From: Listeria monocytogenes
GTDB taxonomy: Bacteria > Bacillota > Bacilli > Lactobacillales > Listeriaceae
Direction of reading: 5' to 3'
DNA length: 64,000 nt
Assembly (NCBI RefSeq): GCF_041765605.1
Contig: NZ_CP168900.1
Location: 512,001-576,000, forward strand
Both the position numbers and the translations under genes were made by a program. The notes beneath the pieces were generated by a model. That model saw only the letters and a list, made by a program, of their open reading frames with translations. It did no database searches and was not told the DNA's origin. Shown here piece by piece: positions 34,519 through 44,609 of the stretch (its first letter is position 1; each line of letters begins with the position of its first letter).

Positions 34519-34977
34519 TCACTCCTTAAAATCTTTTATTAAAGCGGCGCCCGGTCGGTTTTTCGCATATCCTTCCATAACTTCGGTGAAATGTAATCCG
34601 TCAGTATCGGAGGAATTCGCGAATATTTCTGCCATTTGCTTACGTTGTGCGGCACCGAGTTCGTTTTCTAATTCTTTGCCGGCTGTAGTTAGGAAGATGC
34701 AGCGTTGGCGTTTGTCGCGTCTACCTTGCTCGATCGTGAGAAGTTCGCGCTCTTTCAGTTCAGCGAGCGGCTGGTGTAGGGCTTGTTTTGATATTTCTAA
34801 AAAAGTTAAAAGTTCATTAATTGTAAGTCCAGGCATCCGCGCCGTGAAAAATAAAATACGATGATGCAATCTTTTGAGTGAATGTTTGGCAATAATCAAA
34901 TCAGCGGTCTCTGTAAATGCTTTATAGCCGAAATAAAATAAAGCGATTTGTTGATTCATGTTTTGCTCATTGTTCAT
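34519..34977 (-). CDS. MarR-family transcriptional regulator
   Basis: 152 residues. A winged helix with MPGLTINELLTFLEISKQALHQPLAELKERELLTIEQGRRDKRQRC (about residues 48-92, core only) includes the wing. It is followed on the same strand by the Lin0512 gene, its likely target operon. An AT-rich TGTCAATATCAACA at 34995-35008 near its start is a possible operator. Confidence 0.88.
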   Translation of the reverse strand: MNNEQNMNQQIALFYFGYKAFTETADLIIAKHSLKRLHHRILFFTARMPGLTINELLTFLEISKQALHQPLAELKERELLTIEQGRRDKRQRCIFLTTAGKELENELGAAQRKQMAEIFANSSDTDGLHFTEVMEGYAKNRPGAALIKDFKE

Positions 34978-35357
34978 AAATATACCCCTTTTTCTGTCAA
35001 TATCAACAGTATAGCATAAAAAGAGGAGAGGAATAGCGGTTAACGTACCACTTTTTTTGCTAGAATTTTAAGTGTAAAATGATAAATTTTTAAATAAAAT
35101 AATATCGTTAAGTTTAATTTTAGTATTTCAAAACGCTTATTTGTGTACAAAATGTTACGTTAATGCAATTTTCAATCTTTTTATTTTTCGTAATTAAAGC
35201 GTTTTCTTTGTTGGTTTAATGCTATTCTTGTCAAAAGTAAACAGAATAATATGAATTTTAACGCAAATCAAACGTGAATTATATTACGAAAACGTATTGA
35301 GAGTTGAATTTTATGACGTTATACTTTGGAAGAAATCAACCACTAAGGAGAATGTAA
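34978..35357 (+). promoter_or_regulatory. Intergenic region between MarR and internalin genes, with promoter at 35297-35325
   Basis: 380 AT-rich bases. An imperfect palindrome, TGTCAATATCAACA (34995-35008, 10 of 14 symmetric), could bind the MarR protein. For the internalin, TTGAGA (35297-35302) and TATACT (35320-35325) are 17 bases apart, with the start codon 32 bases on. I see no ORF, terminator or RNA structure in the rest. Confidence 0.55.
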
Positions 35358-37199
35358 ATGAAAAAAGTTTTAAAAATATTTCTTGTAACTATTTGCATGT
35401 TCATAATGATATATCCTTCTACGGCAGCTCATGCGGAAGAAACCTCCGATGTAGTTAATATTCCTGATGATAACTTAAAAGCATATCTAAATGGTCAACT
35501 CAAACAATCAGGTGTTGCTCCGATTACAAAAAAACAATTAGCTACTATTACGAATGTAACTCTTTCAGGAACTAGTTATACAGATCTGACAGGTTTAGAG
35601 GAAGCGGATAATCTGGTAACGCTATCCCTTAACAATACAAACATTAAAACGCTTGAACCAATTAAAAACCAAACATCTTTGACCTACATAACGGTGAGCG
35701 GAGACAATGTAAAAGATAGTCTTTTCGTAGATTTAAATGGACTTGTTAATTTACAAAGTCTTAGTATCAGCGGAAGCGAAGTAACGCATAATGTCTTTAA
35801 AATGTTCAATAAGTTACCAAAATTAACCTATCTTTACGCGCAAAACTCCATGAAAATTACAGATATTTCCGAGCTCGCTTCCTTACCAGCCTTAACAACA
35901 CTTTTCTTACAATTTGACGGCATTGATGATTTTAGACCTTTAAATGACTTTGAAAGTTTTAAAAATGGCAACTTGAAAGCCCTCGCTGCTTTCGGACAAA
36001 ATACAGGACGCACGAATCCAAGAATTACACTTAAATCTGGTAAGTTAGATTATAATGAAGCAAATCAAACGTTATATTTACCATTTTCAATGATGCCGAA
36101 GCCTTTAACGAGTTTTGATGGCACGGTTGCTCCTTTTTCGAAATCTACTTCCGCAAGTAATACTTATTTAGGATTTAACGATGTGGCGCTTCCGAGCTCG
36201 CGTCTTTCCATTACCGACGATGGTATTACTGTTAGTGGTGTAACAAAAGAAGAATTCGATAACCTTAACGAAATTGAATATAATGCACGCTATGACTTCC
36301 CAACTGGCAGCTACCCGACACCACCAAGCATGAATTCATATACAATCTCCAGCGGAACATACGATCAATATTTCGATATCAGCCACACGTTAGATTTAAC
36401 AGCTGATGAAAGTTTTGACTATAATCAATACGATGCAACTTCAGAAGAACAATTTTTAAAAGATATTCATGCTGAAACGGATGATGGAACAGCTGTACAA
36501 AGCGATTTTGATCAAGTAGTTAAGCTGGATGTACCAGGCGAATATACCGTAACATTAAATGCGGAAAACGCTGCAGGACTAAAAGCAACTCCTGTAACAG
36601 TTAAAGTAACCGTTCATGAAAAACCAGTTATTACAGCCGATTCCCAAATTTCTTATAAAAAAGAATCAACTAAATCAGTCGACGAATTCTTGCAAGAAAT
36701 CCATAGTTCGGTAACTGGAAATGCAGTTTTAACCAGTGATTTTGATAAAGTAGTAGATTTAAACACCCCAGGCGAATACACCGTAACTTTACATGCGACA
36801 AATGACCGTGGACAACAAGCAGATCCTGTAACCGTAATTGTAACAGTGACTGCAAGCGACGGCGGACATGTTAATCCAATCCCACCAACACCAGAAGTAA
36901 AACCCACACCTCAAGAAGAAACCGACCCAACAATCATCCCAGAACCTCAAAGCGAAAATTCAGAAGACCAAGTGAAAGAAAATAATACAAAAACAGAAGA
37001 AAAAGCAAATAAAACTTCTTTAACAACGAAAGAAAACAAAGTAGAAAAAGCAGATAAAGCAGAAAAAGCAGAAAAAGCAAATCAGGCGAAAACAAAAGCA
37101 TTGCCACAAACTGGTGATACTAATAAGAACGGATTGCCAATCGCAGGAGTAATGCTGAGTTTAGCGGCGCTGCTAATTATCAGAAAAAGTAAATCTTAA
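35358..37199 (+). CDS. LPXTG-anchored internalin-like protein
   Basis: 613 residues. A signal peptide ends near AAHAEETSD. An internalin-type cap and about six leucine-rich repeats follow (residues 45-200, e.g. LVTLSLNNTNIKTLEPI). Two tandem 78-residue bacterial-Ig-like repeats (ATSEEQFLKDIHAET and SVDEFLQEIHSSV, both ending GEYTVTL) span residues 350-500. A Lys/Glu-rich stretch precedes LPQTGDT, a hydrophobic segment and a basic tail, for sortase A anchoring. Matches lmo0514 by position; the ligand is unknown. Confidence 0.9.
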   Translation: MKKVLKIFLVTICMFIMIYPSTAAHAEETSDVVNIPDDNLKAYLNGQLKQSGVAPITKKQLATITNVTLSGTSYTDLTGLEEADNLVTLSLNNTNIKTLEPIKNQTSLTYITVSGDNVKDSLFVDLNGLVNLQSLSISGSEVTHNVFKMFNKLPKLTYLYAQNSMKITDISELASLPALTTLFLQFDGIDDFRPLNDFESFKNGNLKALAAFGQNTGRTNPRITLKSGKLDYNEANQTLYLPFSMMPKPLTSFDGTVAPFSKSTSASNTYLGFNDVALPSSRLSITDDGITVSGVTKEEFDNLNEIEYNARYDFPTGSYPTPPSMNSYTISSGTYDQYFDISHTLDLTADESFDYNQYDATSEEQFLKDIHAETDDGTAVQSDFDQVVKLDVPGEYTVTLNAENAAGLKATPVTVKVTVHEKPVITADSQISYKKESTKSVDEFLQEIHSSVTGNAVLTSDFDKVVDLNTPGEYTVTLHATNDRGQQADPVTVIVTVTASDGGHVNPIPPTPEVKPTPQEETDPTIIPEPQSENSEDQVKENNTKTEEKANKTSLTTKENKVEKADKAEKAEKANQAKTKALPQTGDTNKNGLPIAGVMLSLAALLIIRKSKS

Positions 37200-37296
37200 A
37201 TTATTGTGAATTCATTAGCAAAAAGAATGAATGGCAGGCCTAAAATCATTTTTATAGGGTATGGAATACTATAAGAAAAGTTGTAGGAGGTTTTAT

Positions 37297-37731
37297 ATGA
37301 TGGAAAAATATCATCGCATTCTTGTAGCAGTGGATGGTTCTGAACCAGCAAAATTAGCCTTTGAAAAAGGACTGGAATTAGCACTCAAACTAGACGGCGT
37401 GCTTGGAATTGCTAGTATTGTCGATTTACGTGCCTTTTCCCCGAATGTTTCTTATGATGGCAGCTTAGAAGAAAAAGCCGAACTAGAATTAAAAACGAGC
37501 GTTAATGAATACGCAGAAAAAGCTAGAACGGCAGGAGTGAAACAAGTAGAAACTTTTGTTGCTAAAGGTAATCCGAAAATCTTACTTTCTACAGACATTC
37601 CAGCAGAGTTCCAGGCAGATTTAATTATTTGCGGAGCGACGGGGATGAACCGTGTAGAAAAGCTAGTTCTTGGTAGTGTTTCTTCTTATATTATGGCTCA
37701 TGCAATTTGCGACACTTTAATAGCTAGATAA
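37297..37731 (+). CDS. Universal stress protein (UspA)
   Basis: 144 residues from ATG 37297 (ATG 37300 also possible), after aggagg. The Usp fold has HRILVAVDGSEPAKLAFEKGL at the start and the ATP-binding GATGMNRVEKLVLGSVS near residue 117. Cytoplasmic stress response. It probably binds ATP, given the intact G-x2-G-x9-GS motif. Confidence 0.92.
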   Translation: MMEKYHRILVAVDGSEPAKLAFEKGLELALKLDGVLGIASIVDLRAFSPNVSYDGSLEEKAELELKTSVNEYAEKARTAGVKQVETFVAKGNPKILLSTDIPAEFQADLIICGATGMNRVEKLVLGSVSSYIMAHAICDTLIAR

Positions 37732-37773
37732 AAAAAGCGTAGATATCTTTGTTAGAAGATATCTACGCTTTTT
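37731..37773. terminator. Bidirectional terminator between usp and capA genes
   Basis: GCGTAGATATCT pairs with AGATATCTACGC, with A-run and T-run flanks. It begins on the stop of the stress-protein gene. Confidence 0.88.
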
Positions 37774-37777
37774 ATTA

Positions 37778-39208
37778 TCAAAATGGATCGAAGTAAGTGT
37801 ATTCTGTTACTCCGCCTTCGATAGGTTTACTAATACGGTTAAGTTCATCAACAATTTTTTTAGCATCATCACCAAACACAGGGAGTGGTTGATAATTGTT
37901 TTCTGTCGTACTACCATCTGAATTTTCATAAGTTGGAACGATAGAAATATCTTTTAGAACGATTTTATTATCTTCCTGCGTAAAGCGAAGTTGGAACATC
38001 GACGTCATCCTGGAAAGTAGCGTAGGATCAGCTCCAAAAGCAAAGTCGCCCATGCTATAAACGATGTATTTATCTTTATATTTTTCCACGCTCTCTAGAC
38101 GGTGAGGGTGAGAGCCCATAATTATGTCAGCACCAGCATCTAAAATCGCATGACCAAATTGGGTTTGATAATCCGTTGGTGTTTCGCGATATTCGACACC
38201 CCAGTGCATATTAACGATAACAAGTGTATCTTCTTTTTTGTATTTCTTCACGTCTTTTACAATTCTTTCAAGATAAGCAGGGGATTGCTGACTCATACGG
38301 CAATCGTAGCCAAGTAGAACCGTTTTCATACCTTTAATCGTTGTTTCAAGTGGGGCATCGGCATTGAAGACAGGAATATTATTATCTTTAAATGCTTTCA
38401 ATGTCTCGTCGTAACCAACTTGGAAGTAATCCATTGTATGGTTATTGGCTAAATTGGCCGCGTCTACACCACTTGCTGGTAAAAAGGCCACGTGTGCAGG
38501 ATCGCTTTTGATGCGCCACATTTTATTTTCAGCTTTTGTTGCATTGGTAAAAGCACTTTCGGCGTTGATGACAGTGTAGTCATCGGATTTAAACCAAGGA
38601 AGACAATTTTTGAAAACATAAGTATTATTGCCGTTATTTTTTTTGAATACATTATCGAATTTGAGGTGTTCGGGTGTTTCTGGATAGGTTCCGAATGAAT
38701 TATCACCAACCATTGTCAAAGTGACAACACCTTTTTCTTTTAATCCTTGTTGATTGGTTGCAGCAGCGGCGTAAAACCAATCATATTGAGACGTTTTTTC
38801 GATAGCAGATAATTTCTGTTCGCTTGCGAGAAAGTCTGGATACACTTTTCCAAGCGCTTTTTCATCTGCTTTGCCAGTCGTATATGATTTTACAGCTTCT
38901 AAACAGGCTGTGAGATTTTGGAGATAGGTGCCAGAATCATTTTTTTCAACTTGATAGGATTTTAGTTCTTTAATTAATTGATTTAAATCGGAAATAGAAG
39001 CTTTGTCAGCTCCAGAACTTGCTAGGGAATTCAAGGTTTTCTTAGCTTGCGATGAAATGGTTTTAACATTAGCTGGTTTTGCTTTTTTAGGGGTTTCGGT
39101 TGGAGTAGCTTTTTGTTCCGTTTTGTTAGTGGAATTAGTAATCCAAAAAGCGCCAACGATGAAAACGAGCACCAAGCCAGTAATGATAATATAAGTAAGT
39201 TTCTTCAA
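37778..39208 (-). CDS. capA: CapA/PgsA-family extracellular metallophosphatase-like protein
   Basis: 476 residues with an N-terminal membrane anchor (IIITGLVLVFIVGAFWI). After a helical linker, the CapA domain starts near residue 160 with TLTMVGDNSFG, then NLANNHTMDYF (about 252), VNMHWGVEY (about 329) and GADIIMGSHPHRLE (about 358). The His-Asn-His-rich motifs are of the calcineurin-like fold. The family takes part in poly-gamma-glutamate or capsule synthesis, but no pgsB/C genes are nearby; the role here is unclear. Confidence 0.85.
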   Translation of the reverse strand: MKKLTYIIITGLVLVFIVGAFWITNSTNKTEQKATPTETPKKAKPANVKTISSQAKKTLNSLASSGADKASISDLNQLIKELKSYQVEKNDSGTYLQNLTACLEAVKSYTTGKADEKALGKVYPDFLASEQKLSAIEKTSQYDWFYAAAATNQQGLKEKGVVTLTMVGDNSFGTYPETPEHLKFDNVFKKNNGNNTYVFKNCLPWFKSDDYTVINAESAFTNATKAENKMWRIKSDPAHVAFLPASGVDAANLANNHTMDYFQVGYDETLKAFKDNNIPVFNADAPLETTIKGMKTVLLGYDCRMSQQSPAYLERIVKDVKKYKKEDTLVIVNMHWGVEYRETPTDYQTQFGHAILDAGADIIMGSHPHRLESVEKYKDKYIVYSMGDFAFGADPTLLSRMTSMFQLRFTQEDNKIVLKDISIVPTYENSDGSTTENNYQPLPVFGDDAKKIVDELNRISKPIEGGVTEYTYFDPF

Positions 39209-39286
39209 CTAGATATCCTCCGTGCTTCCTTTTTCTCTAAGTATAGTAATTGTAAGGAAGAAAAACAAGTCTATATTTAGTAAAAC

Positions 39287-39317
39287 AAAAGCCCAAAATA
39301 AACTATTTTGGGCTTTT
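39287..39317. terminator. Terminator between capA and the phosphoglycerate-mutase-like gene
   Basis: AAAAGCCCAAAATA pairs with its complement TTTTGGGCTTTT. It ends the leftward phosphoglycerate-mutase-like transcript. Confidence 0.7.
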
Positions 39318-39328
39318 AGTCTAGTTAT

Positions 39329-40144
39329 TTATTTAGAACCTTTTTCTACATAGCTTAAGTCATTTACGTCACCGATAGTGAATTTACCATCTTTGTAAGT
39401 GATTTTTGTTACACTTGCATTTTTGATACCTTCAGCAGGAAGTTTGTATCCTGGTTCGATAGTATCAAGAAGTGCGCCAATACTTAGTCCGTGAGAAACT
39501 AGTAATACGTTGCTATCGCCATTTTTGCTTTCTTTTTTAGCAACATCTGTTAAACCTTCTTTTAGACGAGCTTGGATAGTTGCATAGTCTTCAGCAGGCC
39601 AGTTTTCGCCTTCTTTCACACGAGTTTTATCAAGAGCTGCTACGCTATCAGCAAAACCTTTTGGAGAAATACCAGCTTTTTGCCATTCTTCTAAAGTTTT
39701 TCCTTGGCTTTTCGCAATATCAGTCCACATATTTTCATTTAAATCGCCTTCATAAGAACCAAAATTGAATTCACGGAAACGTTGATCAGTTTGTACTTCT
39801 TTATCAGCAGATTTATCGCTTTCTTTCAAAATTAAGTTTGCAGTTTGGATAGCACGACCACTGTCACTGCTGTAAGCTGCAGAGAAATCAACGTCTTTTA
39901 AGCCTTTACCAGCGCTTTTAACAACTTCTTCACCAGCGGGAGTAAGAACCGCATCAGACCAACCTTGTACACGGTCAGTTGTGTTTAGCATTGTTTTACC
40001 ATGACGTACTACATAAAATGTCACAGTGCCATCTTCTTTAGTTTCTTTTGTCTCTTTTTTGTCTGCAGATGTACTGTTACCGCAACCTGCAATTAATAGT
40101 ACTGCGCATAACGCCATCAACAATTTAAAAATATTTTTCTTCAT
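39329..40144 (-). CDS. Phosphoglycerate-mutase-family lipoprotein
   Basis: 271 residues. A lipoprotein signal MKKNIFKLLMALCAVLLIAGC carries lipobox IAGC. The histidine-phosphatase motif VVRHGKTMLNTTDRVQGWSD (about residue 45) has the catalytic RHG, and DSGRAIQTA and LLVSHGLSIG complete the site. It is an extracellular phosphatase rather than glycolytic mutase; the substrate is unknown. It is preceded by a leader with a cre-like site and a terminator-like hairpin. Confidence 0.88.
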   Translation of the reverse strand: MKKNIFKLLMALCAVLLIAGCGNSTSADKKETKETKEDGTVTFYVVRHGKTMLNTTDRVQGWSDAVLTPAGEEVVKSAGKGLKDVDFSAAYSSDSGRAIQTANLILKESDKSADKEVQTDQRFREFNFGSYEGDLNENMWTDIAKSQGKTLEEWQKAGISPKGFADSVAALDKTRVKEGENWPAEDYATIQARLKEGLTDVAKKESKNGDSNVLLVSHGLSIGALLDTIEPGYKLPAEGIKNASVTKITYKDGKFTIGDVNDLSYVEKGSK

Positions 40145-40172
40145 CTTGTTCTCCTTTTTTGTAAGTTTTTAG

Positions 40173-40234
40173 CAAAATAAAAACCCAGATAAATCGAAAA
40201 CTAGCCCAAAAAGCCAATTCTCCATTTATCTAGG
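40173..40234 (-). terminator. Long attenuator-like hairpin in the leader of the phosphoglycerate-mutase-like gene
   Basis: On the minus strand, a 21-base-pair stem with a single mismatch (arms 40184-40206 and 40212-40234) is followed by TTTTTATTTT, between the promoter at 40286 and the gene start at 40144. It could end transcription before the gene and so act as an attenuator. I identify no riboswitch class. Confidence 0.6.
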
Positions 40235-40285
40235 TTATGCCCAAGTTGGTAACATTCCTGAATAAGGATATTTGTTTATAGGACG

Positions 40286-40314
40286 ATTTTAGCATGGATG
40301 GAAAGCGTTTACAA
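40286..40314 (-). promoter_or_regulatory. SigA promoter with overlapping cre-like site
   Basis: On the minus strand, TTGTAA (40309-40314) and TAAAAT (40286-40291) are 17 bases apart. TTGTAAACGCTTTCCA (40299-40314) overlaps the -35 and matches the CcpA consensus WTGNNARCGNWWWCAW at all but one position. Carbon catabolite repression of the lipoprotein gene is inferred. Confidence 0.7.
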
Positions 40315-40496
40315 GTCTAATTTTGATAAAAATAATAAAATGTGAAAATTTTATTCCGGGAAGAAAAGTGAAAAAAATAAAGAAATACATTGTTGAATGT
40401 TCAAAATAACACGAACTATCGAAAATCCTTTGTTTGCAATTGATTTGGACGTTTTTTTATGTTAGATTTAATTCATGGAATGGAGGTGGAGACACA
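40315..40496 (+). promoter_or_regulatory. Intergenic region before cas6, with candidate cas promoter
   Basis: 182 AT-rich bases. TTGATT (40440-40445) and TAGATT (40463-40468), 17 bases apart, are the best candidate for the cas operon promoter; TTGCAA/TATGTT with 18 bases is an alternative. A strong ribosome-binding site ggaggtggag precedes cas6. I see no operator. Confidence 0.5.
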
Positions 40497-41219
40497 ATGA
40501 GATTAAAGATAAATTGTGATTTTGATTCTAAAATAATCCCAAAAGATTTCCAAAGTAAAGTTGTTAGTCTATTCAAAGCAGGAATTATGAAATCGAGTCC
40601 AGAGAGATATGAGAATTTATTTGGCGGGAATAAGCATAAGCAATATACATTTTCAGTGTACCTTCCCAAACCTCAAAATAAAGGTGCAGAAATTCAGTTA
40701 AATGAAGCAAATTGTATTATTAATTTTTCAACGGGAGATGCGGAAACGGGAATCATTTTTTATAATGCATTGATGAGTTTGAGAGGTAGCAAAGTTTTAT
40801 TTGGAGCTGGGAATCATATTACGGTAAAAAACATTCAAATAGTCCCGGAGAAAAAAATTATCGGCAAACGAACAGTTTTGAGAACGCTTTCACCTGTGGT
40901 TAGTAGAGATCATAATAGAGAAACATTCAAGAATTGGTTTTACAGTTTTGAGGATGAGGAATTTGAGCCAACTTTGAAAAGAAACATGTTGCCTTATTTA
41001 ATAGATGCATTTGGTGAGCAAGCTCGTTATGATTTGGAGAAATTGAAAATAACACCAATTTCGATGAAGAAAGTAGTCGTTTATTGCCACGAGATACATA
41101 TTGAAAGCTCAGTTGGGATTTTTGAATTGGAGGCTGAGGCTTATTTGCAGAAGTATTTGGTGGAGAATGGGCTTGGGACGATGACGGGATCAGGGTTTGG
41201 TATGATAGAGCAGCTTTAG
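40497..41219 (+). CDS. cas6: CRISPR RNA endoribonuclease Cas6 (type I-B)
   Basis: 240 residues from ATG 40497; an in-frame TTG at 40434 has no ribosome-binding site. It cuts pre-crRNA within repeats. The C-terminal glycine-rich loop GLGTMTGSGFGMIEQL is the Cas6 hallmark, and the N-terminal half has a RAMP-like ferredoxin fold (MRLKINCDFDSK). It would process transcripts from the array at 47572 and possibly rliB, whose repeats differ at four positions. Confidence 0.92.
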   Translation: MRLKINCDFDSKIIPKDFQSKVVSLFKAGIMKSSPERYENLFGGNKHKQYTFSVYLPKPQNKGAEIQLNEANCIINFSTGDAETGIIFYNALMSLRGSKVLFGAGNHITVKNIQIVPEKKIIGKRTVLRTLSPVVSRDHNRETFKNWFYSFEDEEFEPTLKRNMLPYLIDAFGEQARYDLEKLKITPISMKKVVVYCHEIHIESSVGIFELEAEAYLQKYLVENGLGTMTGSGFGMIEQL

Positions 41220-41234
41220 ACTGGAGGTGGAAGA

Positions 41235-42912
41235 ATGCAAACAGAAATTGAATTAAGGGCAGATGATTGGCTGATAAACGCAGGTTTAGTAGGATTTCTA
41301 AATATTGTTGGTAAAGAAAATGTAAGAATTAACGGGCAATCGATTTATTTTAAAGCTGATTTACTAGTAGGATTTGAAGATAAATATTTTAATTTTTTCA
41401 TTCAAGAGTACAAAGAAACATTGGCTTGGTTTAAAATTGTTTCTTATAAAGATACAATGGAACGATTTAGAGCGGAAGACTTTGCTTCTTTTGATGAAAA
41501 AGCATTAAATGATTTGAATAAGTATATGAAAGATGTTGTTAAATTTTATTTAAAGAAGTCTAACTATATTAAGGTATTTTCGTTAATTGATGCAAAAGCT
41601 AATGTTACTAAATGGTTAGAAAATTTAAATGCAATTAATCTAACTAAAAAGCAACAATGGGAAGATGTGAAAGTTGATATAGTTGAAAAAGTGAAGCGAA
41701 ATTATATTCAGCTAGACTTTATTATCGATTTTTGTTTAGGTGAAAAGGGCCTTAAGTACCTTGGGGCAAAGAATCTGATTTATTCCGTTATCAATAAAGG
41801 ATGGACGGGTACGTCTTTTCTGTATACAAAAACAAAATTTGCTGATCCTTATTTAGATTACAAGACTAGTTTTTTGGATCCGGTATTAGATTATGTGGAT
41901 TCAGATTTATCTAAAGCAAAATATAATTGTTTCAATTGTAATCTGCCTATCAAAAATCTGAAAACAGGGCTTAGTTTTATGAATGATATTGGTTTTGATA
42001 TAGAGAAGAAAACTTCGCACGTATGGGATTTTAACAATGATGTTGCGACTTGCCCGATTTGTCGTTTGATTTATTCATGTGTTCCAGCTGGATTTACGTA
42101 TGTGTACGGAGAAGGTATGTTTGTCAACGATTCATATGGAGTAGAAGAATTACACCGTGTTAATGAACGTATGCGGAATTCTATCCTGCGCTTTAACCAA
42201 GATGGAATTAATTCAACTAATACTTACCGAGCACTTGTAGAGTCTATTACGATGGAGCATGAAAATAATCGTCGCTATGAACTTGCAGACATTCAGTTAG
42301 TTAGATACGAAAATGAGCACTATCGTTTTAATTTACTTTCTAAAAAAATGTTGCATATTGTAAATGATTCAAAGGGAATATTGAAAAGTTTAATTCGCTG
42401 TGGTTATAAAGAAGGTAATTTGAATGTTAATTTGTACAAAGAAGTTATTCAGCATTTAATGAACAATGAAAATTTATTTACGCTTATTCATAAATTAATC
42501 TACTATAAACAAACTAGTGTAAATGGTTTGTATTACAATATGGGACATGTTTCAGGGATTTTAGATATAAATACAAAATTTTTGAAGGAGATGGAAGTGA
42601 TGACAAATATTTCTCAAAATCAATTATGGTTCGTTCAAAATTGTGGAAAGGAATTTAAGGAAGGTTATGTTAAGAAGAAGTCAGAAAATAAAATTTCGGG
42701 AATAACATACAAATTATTAAATTCGTTAAAGGTCAATGATAAAGATGGATTTATGGATACTTTATTGAATAGTTATTCCTATTTATCTATGCCCATTCCA
42801 GATGTATTCATAAAAATGTTTTCGAATAATGAAGCTTTTAAATCAGTAGGTTATGCATTTATGCTTGGAGTAGGTGGAGAGAAAACTAAAAAAGAAAACG
42901 GGGGAAACACAG

Positions 42913-42923
<11 letters not shown>
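41235..42923 (+). CDS. cas8b: Cas8b (Cst1-type) large Cascade subunit
   Basis: 562 residues. The large subunit of type I-B Cascade recognises the PAM. Of the Cst1/CXXC-CXXC type: a zinc-finger-like segment YNCFNCNLPI near residue 232 and CPICRLIYSC near residue 273. It is the second gene of the operon, 15 bases after cas6, and overlaps cas7 by 11 bases. Confidence 0.88.
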
Positions 42924-44542
<1,619 letters not shown>

Positions 44543-44558
44543 TAATAACAAACAATTA

Positions 44559-44585
44559 CCCCTTGAATGTATAGTGTTCAAGGGG
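44559..44585 (+). terminator. Hairpin between cas5 and cas3
   Basis: CCCCTTGAA and TTCAAGGGG form a 9-base-pair stem with a 9-base loop, followed by ATTTTG. It lies 24 bases before cas3. The T-run is short, so it is at most a partial terminator or attenuator, which would lower cas3 relative to Cascade. Confidence 0.55.
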
Positions 44586-44609
44586 ATTTTGTATAAAGGG
44601 CGGCTCAAG

